From Allobosea sp. ASV33 (GTDB lineage: Bacteria; Pseudomonadota; Alphaproteobacteria; Rhizobiales; Beijerinckiaceae), in contig NZ_JAELTI010000001.1 in assembly GCF_016428755.1 (NCBI RefSeq), positions 62,001 through 126,000 on the forward strand: DNA of 64,000 nt, written 5' to 3'. The notes beneath the pieces were generated by a model. It was not told the origin of the DNA, searched no databases, and worked only from the letters and a program-made list of their open reading frames with translations. This document shows positions 53,603 to 63,022 of the stretch, in pieces; positions within the stretch are counted from its first letter, which is position 1; each line of letters starts with the position of its first letter. Made by a program: the position numbers and the translations under genes.

Positions 53603-54040
53603 ATGCATAAGAATTCCATCATATATGCCGCTGCAATCGCGATGGCCCTGTCAACATCGACCGCTATGGCTGACAAGGTCGATTTATCGCCGGCTCAGCG
53701 CGCTGCGAATATTAAAGAGTACAACAAGCGGAAAGCCCAAGGGATAGTCGACACGCCTCTTGGCGGCCGCGGGGCATCCAAAAAGGCGCTGCATGAACAT
53801 GTGGGCGGCACAGCGCAGCGGCAAGCGTCTGGGCAGAGCCGGCAGAAGTGCGAAGAAGCAGCACAAAATGCCCAAGCGACGGCCACGGGGACGGCTGTCC
53901 TCTCGAGCGTCATAGGACTTATCCCTTTCGGCGGTTCCGCATCCGGATTTGCAGTCGCGGCAGCCAATGTCGGCGCGTCGGCCGCAGGCGAAATCGCCCG
54001 CCAGAATTCAACAGCCGCGATGCAGAAGGAATGTATGTAA
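53603..54040 (+). CDS. Small exported protein of unknown function
   Basis: A 145-residue protein. The signal peptide (residues 1-23, SIIYAAAIAMALSTSTAMAD) is clear with cleavage after AMA. The mature part is basic and helical first (RAANIKEYNKRKAQGIV, then SRQKCEEAAQNAQATATGTA), then a Gly/Ala-rich hydrophobic run (IGLIPFGGSASGFAVAAANV) and a C-terminal Cys. It resembles in style the two lipoproteins at 45.3-46.1 kb. AAGGACAG precedes the ATG. No family is recognised. The 54041-54435 stretch after it has no supported gene. Confidence 0.7.
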   Translation: MHKNSIIYAAAIAMALSTSTAMADKVDLSPAQRAANIKEYNKRKAQGIVDTPLGGRGASKKALHEHVGGTAQRQASGQSRQKCEEAAQNAQATATGTAVLSSVIGLIPFGGSASGFAVAAANVGASAAGEIARQNSTAAMQKECM

Positions 54041-54435
54041 GTGTCAAATCGTGTCGAAGCGCGGTTGCTAGGGGCAGCAAGCACTGCCGCTGCTGTTCCA
54101 GCGAGGAAGAACCGCTGACCCTCAACAGCGTGTTCTCTATGAGAGCTGACGCAGCGGCTGGCCTGCATCACGGGCGGCTGCTTGGTTGGTCTAGCGGATC
54201 CAACTCGCTAAATTACTTCAGGAGCGGCTTGCCCGAACCCGCGAGCCGACCATTCGTCAGCTAGGAATCCGCCGTACAATTGGGCCAGGCCAAAGTCAGC
54301 ATTTTTCTCGAATCTGGGGATCTAACAGGCCCGTCACGCTGACCCGCCGAAGCTTGCTTGTATCTCTAGACGATACTATCAATCGTATTGCAATCTTTCG
54401 GTCGCCGCCGTACCGTCCCAAGCAAGAGGGGTAAA

Positions 54436-55257
54436 GTGGTCAAACACGCGCTAAATGATGACGCTGCGGCTTCGTCCGGGGTTGTTGCCCCGGAAAAGGC
54501 GAACGCGCTTTTCGTAGGCTCGCTGGAGCGCGGCCTTGCCGTGCTCGAAGCCGTGGCAACGGAACGGCGCGATGTCGGCGTCACCGAAATCGCGGCCAAG
54601 ACGGGCCTGGACAAGAGCGCGGCGCAGCGCTTCGCTTTCACGCTTCAATCTCTCGGCTATCTCGAAAAGAACCCCTCCACGAGGCGCTTCAAGCTGTCAC
54701 GGCGCGTGCTCGGCCTCGCACACTCCTATCTGCGGAGCGATCCGCTGATCGAATTGGCGACGCCTTATCTCTCGGATCTCAGGCAATCCTGCCAAAAGCG
54801 GGTCGACCTCAGCCTGCTGGACGGCCTCGACATCGTCTATGTCGTCCGCCTCCAAAGCCAGCGCGAAGCGTTCGGCGCGACAATCGTGGGACGACGCATT
54901 CCGGCGTTCTGCTCGTCGGGCGGGCGAGCCATGCTGTCGCGGCTGCCGGAGGCGGAGGCACGGGCCCTGGTCGAACACAGCCCGCGCACCCCGTTGACGC
55001 CTTACACCATCACCGATGTCGAGGCCGTCATGGTGGAAATCGCCCGGGCCAGGCGCGACGGTTTCGCGATCTGCGCTCAGGAGGCACTGACGGGAGAAAT
55101 CGTGGTCGCAGCGCCAATCGTCGACCTGAACGGGGTTCCGCGCGGCGCGGTTCATATAGCCATGTCGATCGCCGACCATAACCAGGACGAGGTCCGGGCC
55201 CGGTTCGCCCCCATGGCGGTCGCCACCGCCCGCCTGATCGCCGGCGGAGGATACTGA
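54436..55257 (+). CDS. IclR family transcriptional regulator
   Basis: A 273-residue regulator. The N-terminal winged HTH (residues 29-90) has RGLAVLEAVATERRDVGVTE and AAKTGLDKSAAQRFAFTLQS. The IclR effector domain follows with VVRLQSQREAFGATIVGRRI, PAFCSSGGRAMLSRL and GFAICAQEALTGEIVVAAPI. GTG 54436 is chosen: GAGGGG lies 6-11 bases before it. It begins an operon with the oxidase and transporter, so it probably responds to the transported compound. Confidence 0.93.
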   Translation: MVKHALNDDAAASSGVVAPEKANALFVGSLERGLAVLEAVATERRDVGVTEIAAKTGLDKSAAQRFAFTLQSLGYLEKNPSTRRFKLSRRVLGLAHSYLRSDPLIELATPYLSDLRQSCQKRVDLSLLDGLDIVYVVRLQSQREAFGATIVGRRIPAFCSSGGRAMLSRLPEAEARALVEHSPRTPLTPYTITDVEAVMVEIARARRDGFAICAQEALTGEIVVAAPIVDLNGVPRGAVHIAMSIADHNQDEVRARFAPMAVATARLIAGGGY

Positions 55258-55260
55258 GCA

Positions 55261-56550
55261 TTGCAGGTCTACCCGGACACGCACTACGCCGCCACACGCG
55301 ATGACGATGCCCGATGGCCGGGTCTCGACGGCGATTGCGAGACCGAGACCTGCGTGATCGGCGGCGGCTTGGCCGGGCTTGCTACGGCATTGGCCCTTGC
55401 CGAGCGGAAACGGTCGGTGGTGTTGCTTGAGGCGAACCGGCTAGGCTGGGGGGCGTCCGGTCGCAATGGCGGGTTTGCCAGCGCAGGCTATCCGCTCTCG
55501 ATGCGGGAGCTGGTCGCGCGCCATGGGCTTTCGGACGCCTTAGCGCTGTGGCGTTTGAGCGCGGAAGCCCTGGCGATTGTTGGCCGCCGCGCCGAAGCCC
55601 TCGGGCCGACCACGCGGCAGGGCCAAGGTGCCTTGCGCTGCCGCATGGCCTGGCAGCCCGATAACCTGCGGAGCCATGTCGACTGGATGAATGATCAGTT
55701 CGGCCCGGGCTTCGTCTACCTCCCGCCAACTGAGCTTCGCGACATGCTGGCGACGGACGCTTATGCCGACGCTTTCGTCAATCCCGCCTCGTTGCAAATT
55801 CAACCTCTCAACCTCGCGCGCGGGATGGCGCACGCCGCCGTGCGGGCCGGCGCACGGATCCACGAAGGCACCACCGTCGTCGGGGTCAAGGCCGCGGGCG
55901 CGGCGCGCAAGGTCGTCACGCGCACAGGCACTGTCGTCGCGCGCCACGTGGTGTTGGCCGGGGGCGCGCATCTCGGGATGCTCGACACCAGGCTCGGGCT
56001 AGCGACCGTTCCCGTCGCGTCTTTCGTCGTCACCACGAACCCGGCTCCCGAGAAGCTGCAAGAGGCGATCCGCACCCGCTTCGCAGTGTCCGATCTGCGC
56101 GTCGCGACCGACTATTACCGGGTCTTGCCGGACGGTCGCCTGCTGTGGGGAGGCCGGGCCAATGCCTTCGCCTATAGCACAGAGGGTATCCGGGCCCGCT
56201 TGAAGAGCGACATCACGCGGATCTACCCTCAGCTGTCGAGTTTGGGCATTGAACGCGCCTGGTCCGGCCTTATGCCGATCGCCCGACACAGAATGCCCGT
56301 CATTGGCCCTTTGGCCGAAGGTTTATGGGCAGCCGCCTGCTTTGGTGGACTCGGCCTCGTCAACACGACGCTCGCTGGGGAGCTGATCGCATCCGCCATT
56401 GCAGATGGGGACGACCGCCACCGCCGTTTCGCGCCATTTGGCCTGCCCTTCGCCGGCGGCTCGATCGGCCGCGCCGCATTCCAACTGATCTACTGGCGTC
56501 ATCAGATCGAGGATCGGCTCAGGCGGCCTCGCACCGGCGCCAAGGGATAG
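55261..56550 (+). CDS. FAD-dependent oxidoreductase (DAO family, PuuB/OrdL-like)
   Basis: A 429-residue flavoenzyme. The FAD-binding GGGLAGLATALALAERKRSV near residue 34 leads to the acidic LLEANRLGWGASGRNGG, with the GxGASGRNGG segment typical of gamma-glutamylputrescine oxidase and related amine oxidases. The substrate domain covers about 150-340, and WSGLMPIARHRMPVIGPL closes the flavin site. A TTG start at 55261, three bases after the IclR stop, agrees with coupling. With PotABCD next to it, oxidation of a polyamine or N-substituted amino acid is likely. Confidence 0.92.
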   Translation: MQVYPDTHYAATRDDDARWPGLDGDCETETCVIGGGLAGLATALALAERKRSVVLLEANRLGWGASGRNGGFASAGYPLSMRELVARHGLSDALALWRLSAEALAIVGRRAEALGPTTRQGQGALRCRMAWQPDNLRSHVDWMNDQFGPGFVYLPPTELRDMLATDAYADAFVNPASLQIQPLNLARGMAHAAVRAGARIHEGTTVVGVKAAGAARKVVTRTGTVVARHVVLAGGAHLGMLDTRLGLATVPVASFVVTTNPAPEKLQEAIRTRFAVSDLRVATDYYRVLPDGRLLWGGRANAFAYSTEGIRARLKSDITRIYPQLSSLGIERAWSGLMPIARHRMPVIGPLAEGLWAAACFGGLGLVNTTLAGELIASAIADGDDRHRRFAPFGLPFAGGSIGRAAFQLIYWRHQIEDRLRRPRTGAKG

Positions 56551-56574
56551 CCCAGCCATGACCCGAGCTTGCCC

Positions 56575-57651
56575 ATGACGGATACCATCGTCGCCATCGC
56601 AGGCGTGTCAAAACGGTTTCCCGGCGCGGCTCAATCCGCGCTCGACGCCGTCTCGCTCGACATCCGCCGCAACGAGTTCTTCACTCTGCTCGGCCCCTCG
56701 GGATGCGGCAAGACCACGCTCCTGCGCCTCATCGCGGGATTCGCCATGCCTGATTCAGGCGAGATCAGCCTGGACGGCAATGTCCTCGGCCAGACGCCAC
56801 CCAACGGGCGCCCGATCAATACCGTCTTCCAGAGCTACGCGCTCTTTCCGCATATGAGCGTAGCCGCCAACATCGCGTTCGGGCTCGAAATGCTGGGGCG
56901 ACCGCGGGAAACGATCAAATCGCGCGTCGCGGAAATGCTGCGCCTCGTTCGCCTCGACGGCATGGGTGAGCGTCGCCCGGCCCAGCTCTCAGGCGGGCAG
57001 CAGCAACGTGTCGCGCTCGCTCGCGCTTTGGCGCCTGCGCCCAAGGTCCTGCTGCTCGACGAACCGCTCTCGGCGCTCGACCTCAAGCTGCGGCGCGAGA
57101 TGCAGATCGAGCTCAAGCGCCTCCAGGCCGAGACCGGCATCACATTCGTCTTCGTCACGCACGACCAGGAGGAAGCTCTCGCCATGTCGGATCGACTGGC
57201 CGTGATGCGCGATGGCGCGGTGATGCAGGTGGGCACGCCGGACAGCCTCTATGACGCGCCGGCCAATCTCTTCGTCGCGGAGTTCATCGGCGAGGCGAAT
57301 TTCTGGCCGGCGACCTGTATCGAGAAGAGCGGCGCCAGCGGCCGCTTCTCGATCGGCAACGGCAACGACATCGTCTCGGTCACCGAGGCGCAGATGGTCG
57401 CCGTCGGCGAGAAGGCAACTCTCGTCGTCCGGCCCGAGCGCATCGCCATCGGCGAACCAAAGCCCGGCATGCTGCACGGCAAGGTGGAAACGGCGGTCTA
57501 TCGTGGCAGCGACCTCGTCGTGCATGCGGCTTTGGCGGGCGGCGGCTCCCTGCGAGCACGCCTGCCGGGCACTACGGCTGCGGACGCGGTCATCGGGCGC
57601 GAGGCGGGCTTCACATTCCCCGCAGATGCGGCGCGGGTGTTTCCGGCATGA
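56575..57651 (+). CDS. potA: Spermidine/putrescine-type ABC transporter ATPase
   Basis: A 358-residue ATPase of the PotA class. Walker A GPSGCGKTT near residue 42, signature [15 protein letters not shown] near 140, Walker B KVLLLDEPLSALDLKLRRE near 160, HDQEEALAMSD near 195. C-terminal TOBE domain includes VVRPERIAIGEPK. ATG 56575 is preferred over a TTG at 56569. Its stop overlaps permease 1 by ATGA. Gene name reflects family only; the exact amine is not known. Confidence 0.93.
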   Translation: MTDTIVAIAGVSKRFPGAAQSALDAVSLDIRRNEFFTLLGPSGCGKTTLLRLIAGFAMPDSGEISLDGNVLGQTPPNGRPINTVFQSYALFPHMSVAANIAFGLEMLGRPRETIKSRVAEMLRLVRLDGMGERRPAQLSGGQQQRVALARALAPAPKVLLLDEPLSALDLKLRREMQIELKRLQAETGITFVFVTHDQEEALAMSDRLAVMRDGAVMQVGTPDSLYDAPANLFVAEFIGEANFWPATCIEKSGASGRFSIGNGNDIVSVTEAQMVAVGEKATLVVRPERIAIGEPKPGMLHGKVETAVYRGSDLVVHAALAGGGSLRARLPGTTAADAVIGREAGFTFPADAARVFPA

Positions 57652-58532
57652 GGTCGATATCGACATCTCCGAGCCTGCTGGCGGCACCAGCTGCGCTGTT
57701 CCTCATCGTGTTCATGCTCGTGCCAGTCGGGCTGATGATCTACGTCTCGAGCCTCGAGCGCGGAGCCTTTGGAGGCGTGGCGTGGGGCAGCCATACGGGC
57801 ATTGCCTATGAGAAGCTGCTGTTCGAACGGGACCTGACGGGCCAGATCTCCTTCAACAGCGACTACATCGCGATCATCCTGCGGTCGCTCAGGCTTGCGG
57901 CGATCACCACGGCTATCACGCTGGTGCTCGGCATTCCCACGGCGCTCTACATGGCGAGCCTGCCGCCGCGCCACGCCGCTTTCATGCTCTTCCTCGTCAC
58001 CGTGCCTTTCTGGACCAACCTGCTGGTGCGGAATTTCGCCTGGATCCTGATCCTGCGCAACGGCGGCCCGCTCGACAGCGCGCTTGCCGCCACCGGCATC
58101 CTCACGCCACCGCTCGACATCCTCTACACGCCGCTGGCGACGGGCATCGGCCTGACCTATTCGTTCCTGCCGTTCATGATCCTGCCGATCTATGTCGCAC
58201 TGGAACGGATCGACAAACGCCTGATCGAGGCGGCCTTCGATCTCGGCGCCGATCGCTGGCGTGTTCTGTCGCGGGTGGTCCTGCCGCTGGCGGCACCGGG
58301 CATCGCCGCCGGCGCCATCCTCGTCTTCGTGCCGTGTCTGGGCGCCTATGTCAGCCCGGAACTGCTCGGCGGCGGCAAGTCGCTGATGATCGGGAATCTC
58401 ATCCAGGCGCAATTCGGGGCATCGCGCAACTGGCCGTTCGGTGCTGCGCTTGCACTCGTGCTGCTCCTGGTTCTGCTGTTGTCCCTGATACTGGTGGCCC
58501 GGATCAAACGGCGCGAGCAGGCCGCATCATGA
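57648..58532 (+). CDS. potB: Spermidine/putrescine-type ABC permease
   Basis: A 294-residue inner-membrane permease, with an N-terminal helix (LLAAPAALFLIVFMLVPVGL) and a core containing the EAA loop EAAFDLGADRWRVLSRVVLP near residue 193. The arrangement TNLLVRNFAWILILRNGGPL near 123 is typical of PotB. It overlaps both neighbours by ATGA-type junctions. Confidence 0.93.
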   Translation: MRSISTSPSLLAAPAALFLIVFMLVPVGLMIYVSSLERGAFGGVAWGSHTGIAYEKLLFERDLTGQISFNSDYIAIILRSLRLAAITTAITLVLGIPTALYMASLPPRHAAFMLFLVTVPFWTNLLVRNFAWILILRNGGPLDSALAATGILTPPLDILYTPLATGIGLTYSFLPFMILPIYVALERIDKRLIEAAFDLGADRWRVLSRVVLPLAAPGIAAGAILVFVPCLGAYVSPELLGGGKSLMIGNLIQAQFGASRNWPFGAALALVLLLVLLLSLILVARIKRREQAAS

Positions 58533-59344
58533 ATGAGACGCGGCACCCATTACGCCTTCCTGGCACCGCGATCGTGGCCGCGCTGGCAATGCTTTTCCTC
58601 TATGTGCCGATCGTCGTGCTCGCGGTGCTGTCGTTCAACGCGAGCGACCTGACCACGATCTGGACCGGCTTCAGTCTGCAATGGTACGCCAAGGCCCTCG
58701 GTAACGAGACGATGCTCGTGGCCATCGGCAATTCGCTGATGGTGGCGGCAGCGGCGACCGGCATCGCAACAGCAGCCGCGACGTCCGCTGCCCTCGGCAT
58801 CGTGCGTTCCGGGCGGCGCCTGCGTGGCGTGGTCGAAGGCCTGCTCGGCCTGCCACTTCTGATCCCCGAAATCGTCACTGCCGTCGCCCTGCTCATGCTC
58901 TTCGTGCTCGCGGGCATCCGGTTAGGGCTGATGTCGGTCGTCCTGGCGCATACGGTGTTCTGCATCCCCTTCGCCTATTATCCGATCCGCTCGCGCCTCG
59001 CTGCTCTGGACCCGGCGTTGAGCGAAGCGGCAAGCGACCTCTACGCCCCGGCCTGGCGACGCTTTCTGCGCATCGAGCTGCCTTTGCTCGCGCCGGGCAT
59101 CTTCGCCGGCGCGCTGCTCGCATTCATCAGCTCGCTCGGGGATTTCGTTATCACTTATTTCGTCGCGGGCCCCGGCGCCACGACGCTGCCCGTCTACATC
59201 TACGGAATGATCCGTACCGGCATCACGCCTGAGGTCAATGCGCTGTCGACCCTGCTTCTGCTGACCTCGGTCGTGATCGTCGCCGTCGTCTTCCGTAGTG
59301 GGACCACGCCCGCCAATCAAACGAGGGGAGACCAGATGTCATGA
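58529..59344 (+). CDS. potC: Spermidine/putrescine-type ABC permease
   Basis: A 271-residue permease. LYVPIVVLAVLSFNASDLTT near residue 24 and the EAA loop EAASDLYAPAWRRFLRIELP near 165 identify the PotC type. ATG 58529 overlaps the PotB stop; the end overlaps the SBP start (ATGTCATGA at 59335-59343). A complete ABCD set follows. Confidence 0.93.
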   Translation: MNETRHPLRLPGTAIVAALAMLFLYVPIVVLAVLSFNASDLTTIWTGFSLQWYAKALGNETMLVAIGNSLMVAAAATGIATAAATSAALGIVRSGRRLRGVVEGLLGLPLLIPEIVTAVALLMLFVLAGIRLGLMSVVLAHTVFCIPFAYYPIRSRLAALDPALSEAASDLYAPAWRRFLRIELPLLAPGIFAGALLAFISSLGDFVITYFVAGPGATTLPVYIYGMIRTGITPEVNALSTLLLLTSVVIVAVVFRSGTTPANQTRGDQMS

Positions 59345-60393
59345 AGAGAGCAAGCCGAATTCGCACGTTTCTCGCGGCCCTTGCCATCGTGGCTGCGCCT
59401 GCCGCCGCCGTCGCCCAATCCAAGCAGCTGCTGCTGTACAGTTGGGCCAACTACGTGCCGCCCGACCTGATCAAGCGCTTCGAGGCGGAGACGGGCATCA
59501 AGGTCAGCCTCGACGTCTACGACAGCAACGACACGATGCTGGCCAAGTTGCAGGCTGGTGGTGGCGGATACGACATCGTGGTGCCCAGCAACTCCATCCT
59601 CGCGACGATGATCAAGTCCGACCTGCTGCTGAAGGTCGACGCCGCGAAGATGTCCAATTTCAGCAATGTCGCCGCACCTCATGATCGGCCCGCAGCCGAC
59701 CCCGGCCGGGAATATTCGGTGCCCTATCTCTGGGGCTCGACCGGCTTCACCTATGATTCCGCGAAGGTCCCCGGCGGCAAGCTCGACGAGAGTTGGAAGG
59801 AATTCTTTGAGCCGCGCCCGGAGCTTTCCGGCAAGATCGCCGTGCTCAACGACCAGGGGGAGGTCTACAGCGCCGCGGCCCTCTATCTCGGCCTTGATAC
59901 ATGCAGTGAAGATCCCGCTGACGGCCAGAAGATCCTGACGCTGCTGGAAAAGCAGAAGCCGCACGTGAAGATCTACTCCTCGACTGGGACGATCGACCGC
60001 GTCGCTGCCGGCGAGGTCATCATGCACCAGCAGTGGAATGGCGCCTCTCATCGGTCCCGGGCCAAGCTCGGGACGGCCGTCTTCGTCTATCCGACCGAAG
60101 GCATGAATCTCTGGGGCGACAATTTCGTTGTTCCCAAGGGCGCCTCCAACCCTGAAAGCGCGAAGATCTTCCTCAATTGGATGATGCTTCCGAAGAATGC
60201 GGCTGAGGCGTCGAACTTCAGCGGCTACAACAATGCGATCAAGGGCTCCGAGGACCTGCTGAAGGCCGACCTTCGCGACAATCCCGCGATCAATCCATCC
60301 GAGCCGCTCAAGACGAGATTCAGGCCCGTCAAGGACTGTTCGCTCAAGGCGCGTGAAATCCGGGATAATGTCTGGACACGCTTGCGCCGCTGA
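59341..60393 (+). CDS. potD: Polyamine-type ABC substrate-binding protein (PotD/PotF class)
   Basis: A 350-residue periplasmic protein. The signal peptide (RTFLAALAIVAAPAAAVAQ) is cleaved near residue 25. The mature start KQLLLYSWANYVPPDLIKRF is the PotD/F signature, with the Trp and Tyr of the ligand cage region, and YDIVVPSNSILATMI near 80, VPYLWGSTGFTYDSAKVP near 120 and GVMLWGDN-like NLWGDNFVVPKGA near 258. It closes the operon. The stretch 60394-61243 beyond it (about 850 bases) has no gene I can support. Confidence 0.93.
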   Translation: MKRASRIRTFLAALAIVAAPAAAVAQSKQLLLYSWANYVPPDLIKRFEAETGIKVSLDVYDSNDTMLAKLQAGGGGYDIVVPSNSILATMIKSDLLLKVDAAKMSNFSNVAAPHDRPAADPGREYSVPYLWGSTGFTYDSAKVPGGKLDESWKEFFEPRPELSGKIAVLNDQGEVYSAAALYLGLDTCSEDPADGQKILTLLEKQKPHVKIYSSTGTIDRVAAGEVIMHQQWNGASHRSRAKLGTAVFVYPTEGMNLWGDNFVVPKGASNPESAKIFLNWMMLPKNAAEASNFSGYNNAIKGSEDLLKADLRDNPAINPSEPLKTRFRPVKDCSLKAREIRDNVWTRLRR

Positions 60394-61243
60394 CTTGGAG
60401 CGAGCGCCGCCAACCGCAGGGCCATCGTGCGCAGGTTAAAATCCTGACGTTAGCCCCAAACTCCCCCCGCCGATGTCCCTCGTCGCAGCGGGACTTTTTT
60501 GCAGCGTACGGGAAGCTCCTGGCGCGCTGGACGCCACCAAACGAAGGAGACTCGGCCGCGCCCATGCGACCGAGATTGGATGCCTGCTTCCGATCCGGCT
60601 TTGCCGTTGGCCGAACGGCGGAAGGAGCACGGCGGGAGCCATCCGTGCCCATAAGGCCCGTTTGCTCCGAAAGGAGAACGAGATCGCACCCGCGCAGCTT
60701 GATATCGATCGTAAGATTGAACATGGCGAGATCGCGGATTCGCCCCTCATGCTGAAGTCAGGTTCGCAACGCCCAGATATGCTTTGGCTTCAGAGGCGGC
60801 TTCGGTCCGATGATGCGACCGAGGTTCCACGTATTACGAGGCTGTTGGCTCCTCGCCTGGATATCCATGGCAGATCCCCTTCTTGGGACGCCGCATCCTG
60901 GAAAATTCTATCAAATGCAGACGTTCTATTGCGCCTAGTGGTGAAAAACGCGACGAGGAGCGCAGCTTGCGCCATTAGCGGCATCTCGCCACGCGCGCCG
61001 AAAGCGGACACTGGCGGCTCTACCATCGGGCTGCAACCAAACTTCGGTGCCCGCTATGAGGCGTCGCATCCCTAGAATGATCGGGATATGGAGATGTCTC
61101 CGACCGGATGCGAGTTCTGAAGTCGGAGCTCCAGCCATAACGGCAACTCTCGTTAAGGCTGAACCACAACCCATGGTTGTGAATGCCTATTGCATTTGTT
61201 AAGGTATGTGCAGATCGGCGCTCTGCAGCTGAGATTTGAATCC

Positions 61244-61441
61244 ATGTCAACACGGCCCAACGTCTTTCACTGCGAAAGTTACGACGGTTTATCGATTCAG
61301 CTACCAGACGTTATCCACGACGATACCGTACTTCGTTGTCCGGCCTGCGGAGAGAGCCTCGGCACGATCAAACGTTTGAGCGAACTCCTCGAAGCCGCCC
61401 TTTCGGATGGCCCGACTCCATGGATAGGCAACGATAACTGA
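61244..61441 (+). CDS. Short unknown protein with a CPAC motif
   Basis: A 65-residue frame from ATG 61244 (MSTRPNVFHCESYDGLSIQL), with VIHDDTVLRCPACGESLGTI near the middle. A single CxxC plus an upstream HC could bind zinc weakly. Codon use is in line with neighbours, but there is no clear ribosome site. The frame is open upstream to 61190. It may be a small genuine gene. Confidence 0.4.
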   Translation: MSTRPNVFHCESYDGLSIQLPDVIHDDTVLRCPACGESLGTIKRLSELLEAALSDGPTPWIGNDN

Positions 61442-61728
61442 CTGGCTCTCCAATTCTATCGACCTAAGTCGAGCACGTCTCGTGCATGGCAGCCATCTCC
61501 ATGCGTCAAAACCGAATGTTTGGCGGTCCTGTATCGAAGACCCATGCCACCGCCACCGGCAACGCTGGGACGTGCTTCAACAGAGCCGGTCGCCACCAAG
61601 GCTCATTCCGCCGTTTCTCCCGCGCAGCGGCATTGTCTTGCCCGATTTGCTCCCGATGGCCCATGCTGGAGATCGCCCCGTTGATCCGTTTCAAGACATT
61701 ATAGCGCCACCCACTCTTTGAGGCTCGC

Positions 61729-62034
61729 ATGTCGCAGGCACCGAAATCGTTCCGGGAATTCGCATTGGAATGCAAGGCGAGGCAGCGTGACTACATCCGC
61801 GAAGAGCGAGAGCGAATGGAAAAGGCTCAGATCATCTGGGAAAAAAGCGCCCGCGACTTCGAGCAATTAGGGCTTCATCCCATGACCATTCGTGACATCT
61901 CGGACCGAAACATTGAACTCGACAAGTCGACCGCCGAAATCGACGAGAAATTCGGCGACAACCAAACAATGCGGTCCTCCTATTTATTGTACCTGAATTC
62001 GATCGCTCCACCTGAGAACTCAGACATCGATTAG
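61729..62034 (+). CDS. Short hydrophilic, helical unknown protein
   Basis: A 101-residue, charged protein (SFREFALECKARQRDYIREE, RERMEKAQIIWEKSARDFEQ) with strong coiled-coil character, then IRDISDRNIELDKSTAEIDE. GAGG lies 5-8 bases before ATG 61729. No family is recognised. It lies just upstream of the IS elements and could be cargo or an old flank. Confidence 0.5.
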   Translation: MSQAPKSFREFALECKARQRDYIREERERMEKAQIIWEKSARDFEQLGLHPMTIRDISDRNIELDKSTAEIDEKFGDNQTMRSSYLLYLNSIAPPENSDID

Positions 62035-62109
62035 ACCGATCATGATGCACTTTGAATAACCCCTAGATTTTTGGACGCCTTGTTCCCTAATTTTGAGGCG
62101 AGGAGGCCA

Positions 62110-62641
62110 TGATAGGGCATGGTCATTTCAGCGATGATTTCAAGCGCGACGCGGTCGCGCACATCACCGAACGAGGCTACCCGTTGCAGAGGTGTCGAAG
62201 CGGCTCGGCGTGACCCAATACTCGCTCTACGCCTGGAAGCGGAAGCTTTCGAAGCCGCCGGCCACTGCTGATGTTGACCAGGCTGCGGAGGTCCGCCGCC
62301 TGAAGGCGGAGCTGGCCCGGATCACCGAGGAGCGCGACATCCCAAAAAAAGCCACCGCATATTTCGCCAAGAATGCAAAGTGACCCGAAGGGCCGCGCGA
62401 AGCAGCGAGCTACGCGTTTGTGGCCGAGCGTCGCCGTCAATTTCTGGTGCGGGCGATGCGCTGCCTGCGCATCCAGCCCGGCGGTTTCTATGCCTGGCTG
62501 ACGGATCCGTTGAGCCGGAGCGCTCGGGAGATGCGCGCCAGATCGAGCTTCTCGACAAGGCCTGGAACAAGAGCGCACGGTCTATGGCTATCGCAAGCTG
62601 CATGACGACCTGCTCGATCAGGACGAGACCAGTTGCGCCAA
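62110..62641 (+). mobile_element. Older IS3-family element, frameshifted, interrupted by the next element
   Basis: OrfA begins MIGHGHFSDDFKRDAVAHIT and continues, one frame over, as VSKRLGVTQYSLYAWKRKLS, ending DIPKKATAYFAKNAK at 62383. A missing G near 62183 (CCGTT for CCGGTT) explains the shift. OrfB follows in pieces (FLVRAMRCLRIQPGGFYAWL, then DDLLDQDETSCA) over at least two more shifts, then stops where the second element begins. The 37 bases after that element (63964-64000) read on as NRVDCLARLAGI, the expected continuation of OrfB. Confidence 0.8.
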
Positions 62642-62692
62642 GTGAACCGCCCCGGGTTTGTCGGAGGCCCCGACTCCTGAGAGGATGGGGCT

Positions 62693-63022
62693 ATGACGAG
62701 CAAGACGACGAACAAGTTCTCGCCTGAGGTGCGCGCCCGCGCGGTGCGGATGGTGCTGGATCACGAGGCCGATCATCCGTCGCGTTGGGCGGCGATCACG
62801 TCGATCGCGGGCAAGATCGGCTGCACGGCGCAGACGCTGAACGAGTGGGTGAAGAAGGCCGAGGTCGACAGCGGCCGCAAGCCCGGGCTGACGACGGATA
62901 TGGCGGCCAGGCTGAAGGCCCTCGAACGCGAGAACCGGGAGCTGCGGCAGGCGAACGAGATCCTGCGCAAGGCATCGGCGTATGTTGCCCAGGCGGAGCT
63001 CGACCGCCGACACCGGTCATGA
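62693..63022 (+). CDS. IS3 transposase OrfA
   Basis: A 109-residue DNA-binding protein. HTH_Tnp_1-type N-terminus ([20 protein letters not shown], then [20 protein letters not shown]) followed by the leucine zipper [20 protein letters not shown] used for OrfA/OrfAB pairing. It overlaps OrfB in the -1 frame, so a fused OrfAB can be produced by programmed frameshifting. Confidence 0.92.
   Translation: MTSKTTNKFSPEVRARAVRMVLDHEADHPSRWAAITSIAGKIGCTAQTLNEWVKKAEVDSGRKPGLTTDMAARLKALERENRELRQANEILRKASAYVAQAELDRRHRS

Noticed and set aside
60394-61243. Possible gene in the 850-base gap after PotD
   Set aside because: Several open frames exist in both strands but none shows a ribosome site, composition or motif supporting a protein.
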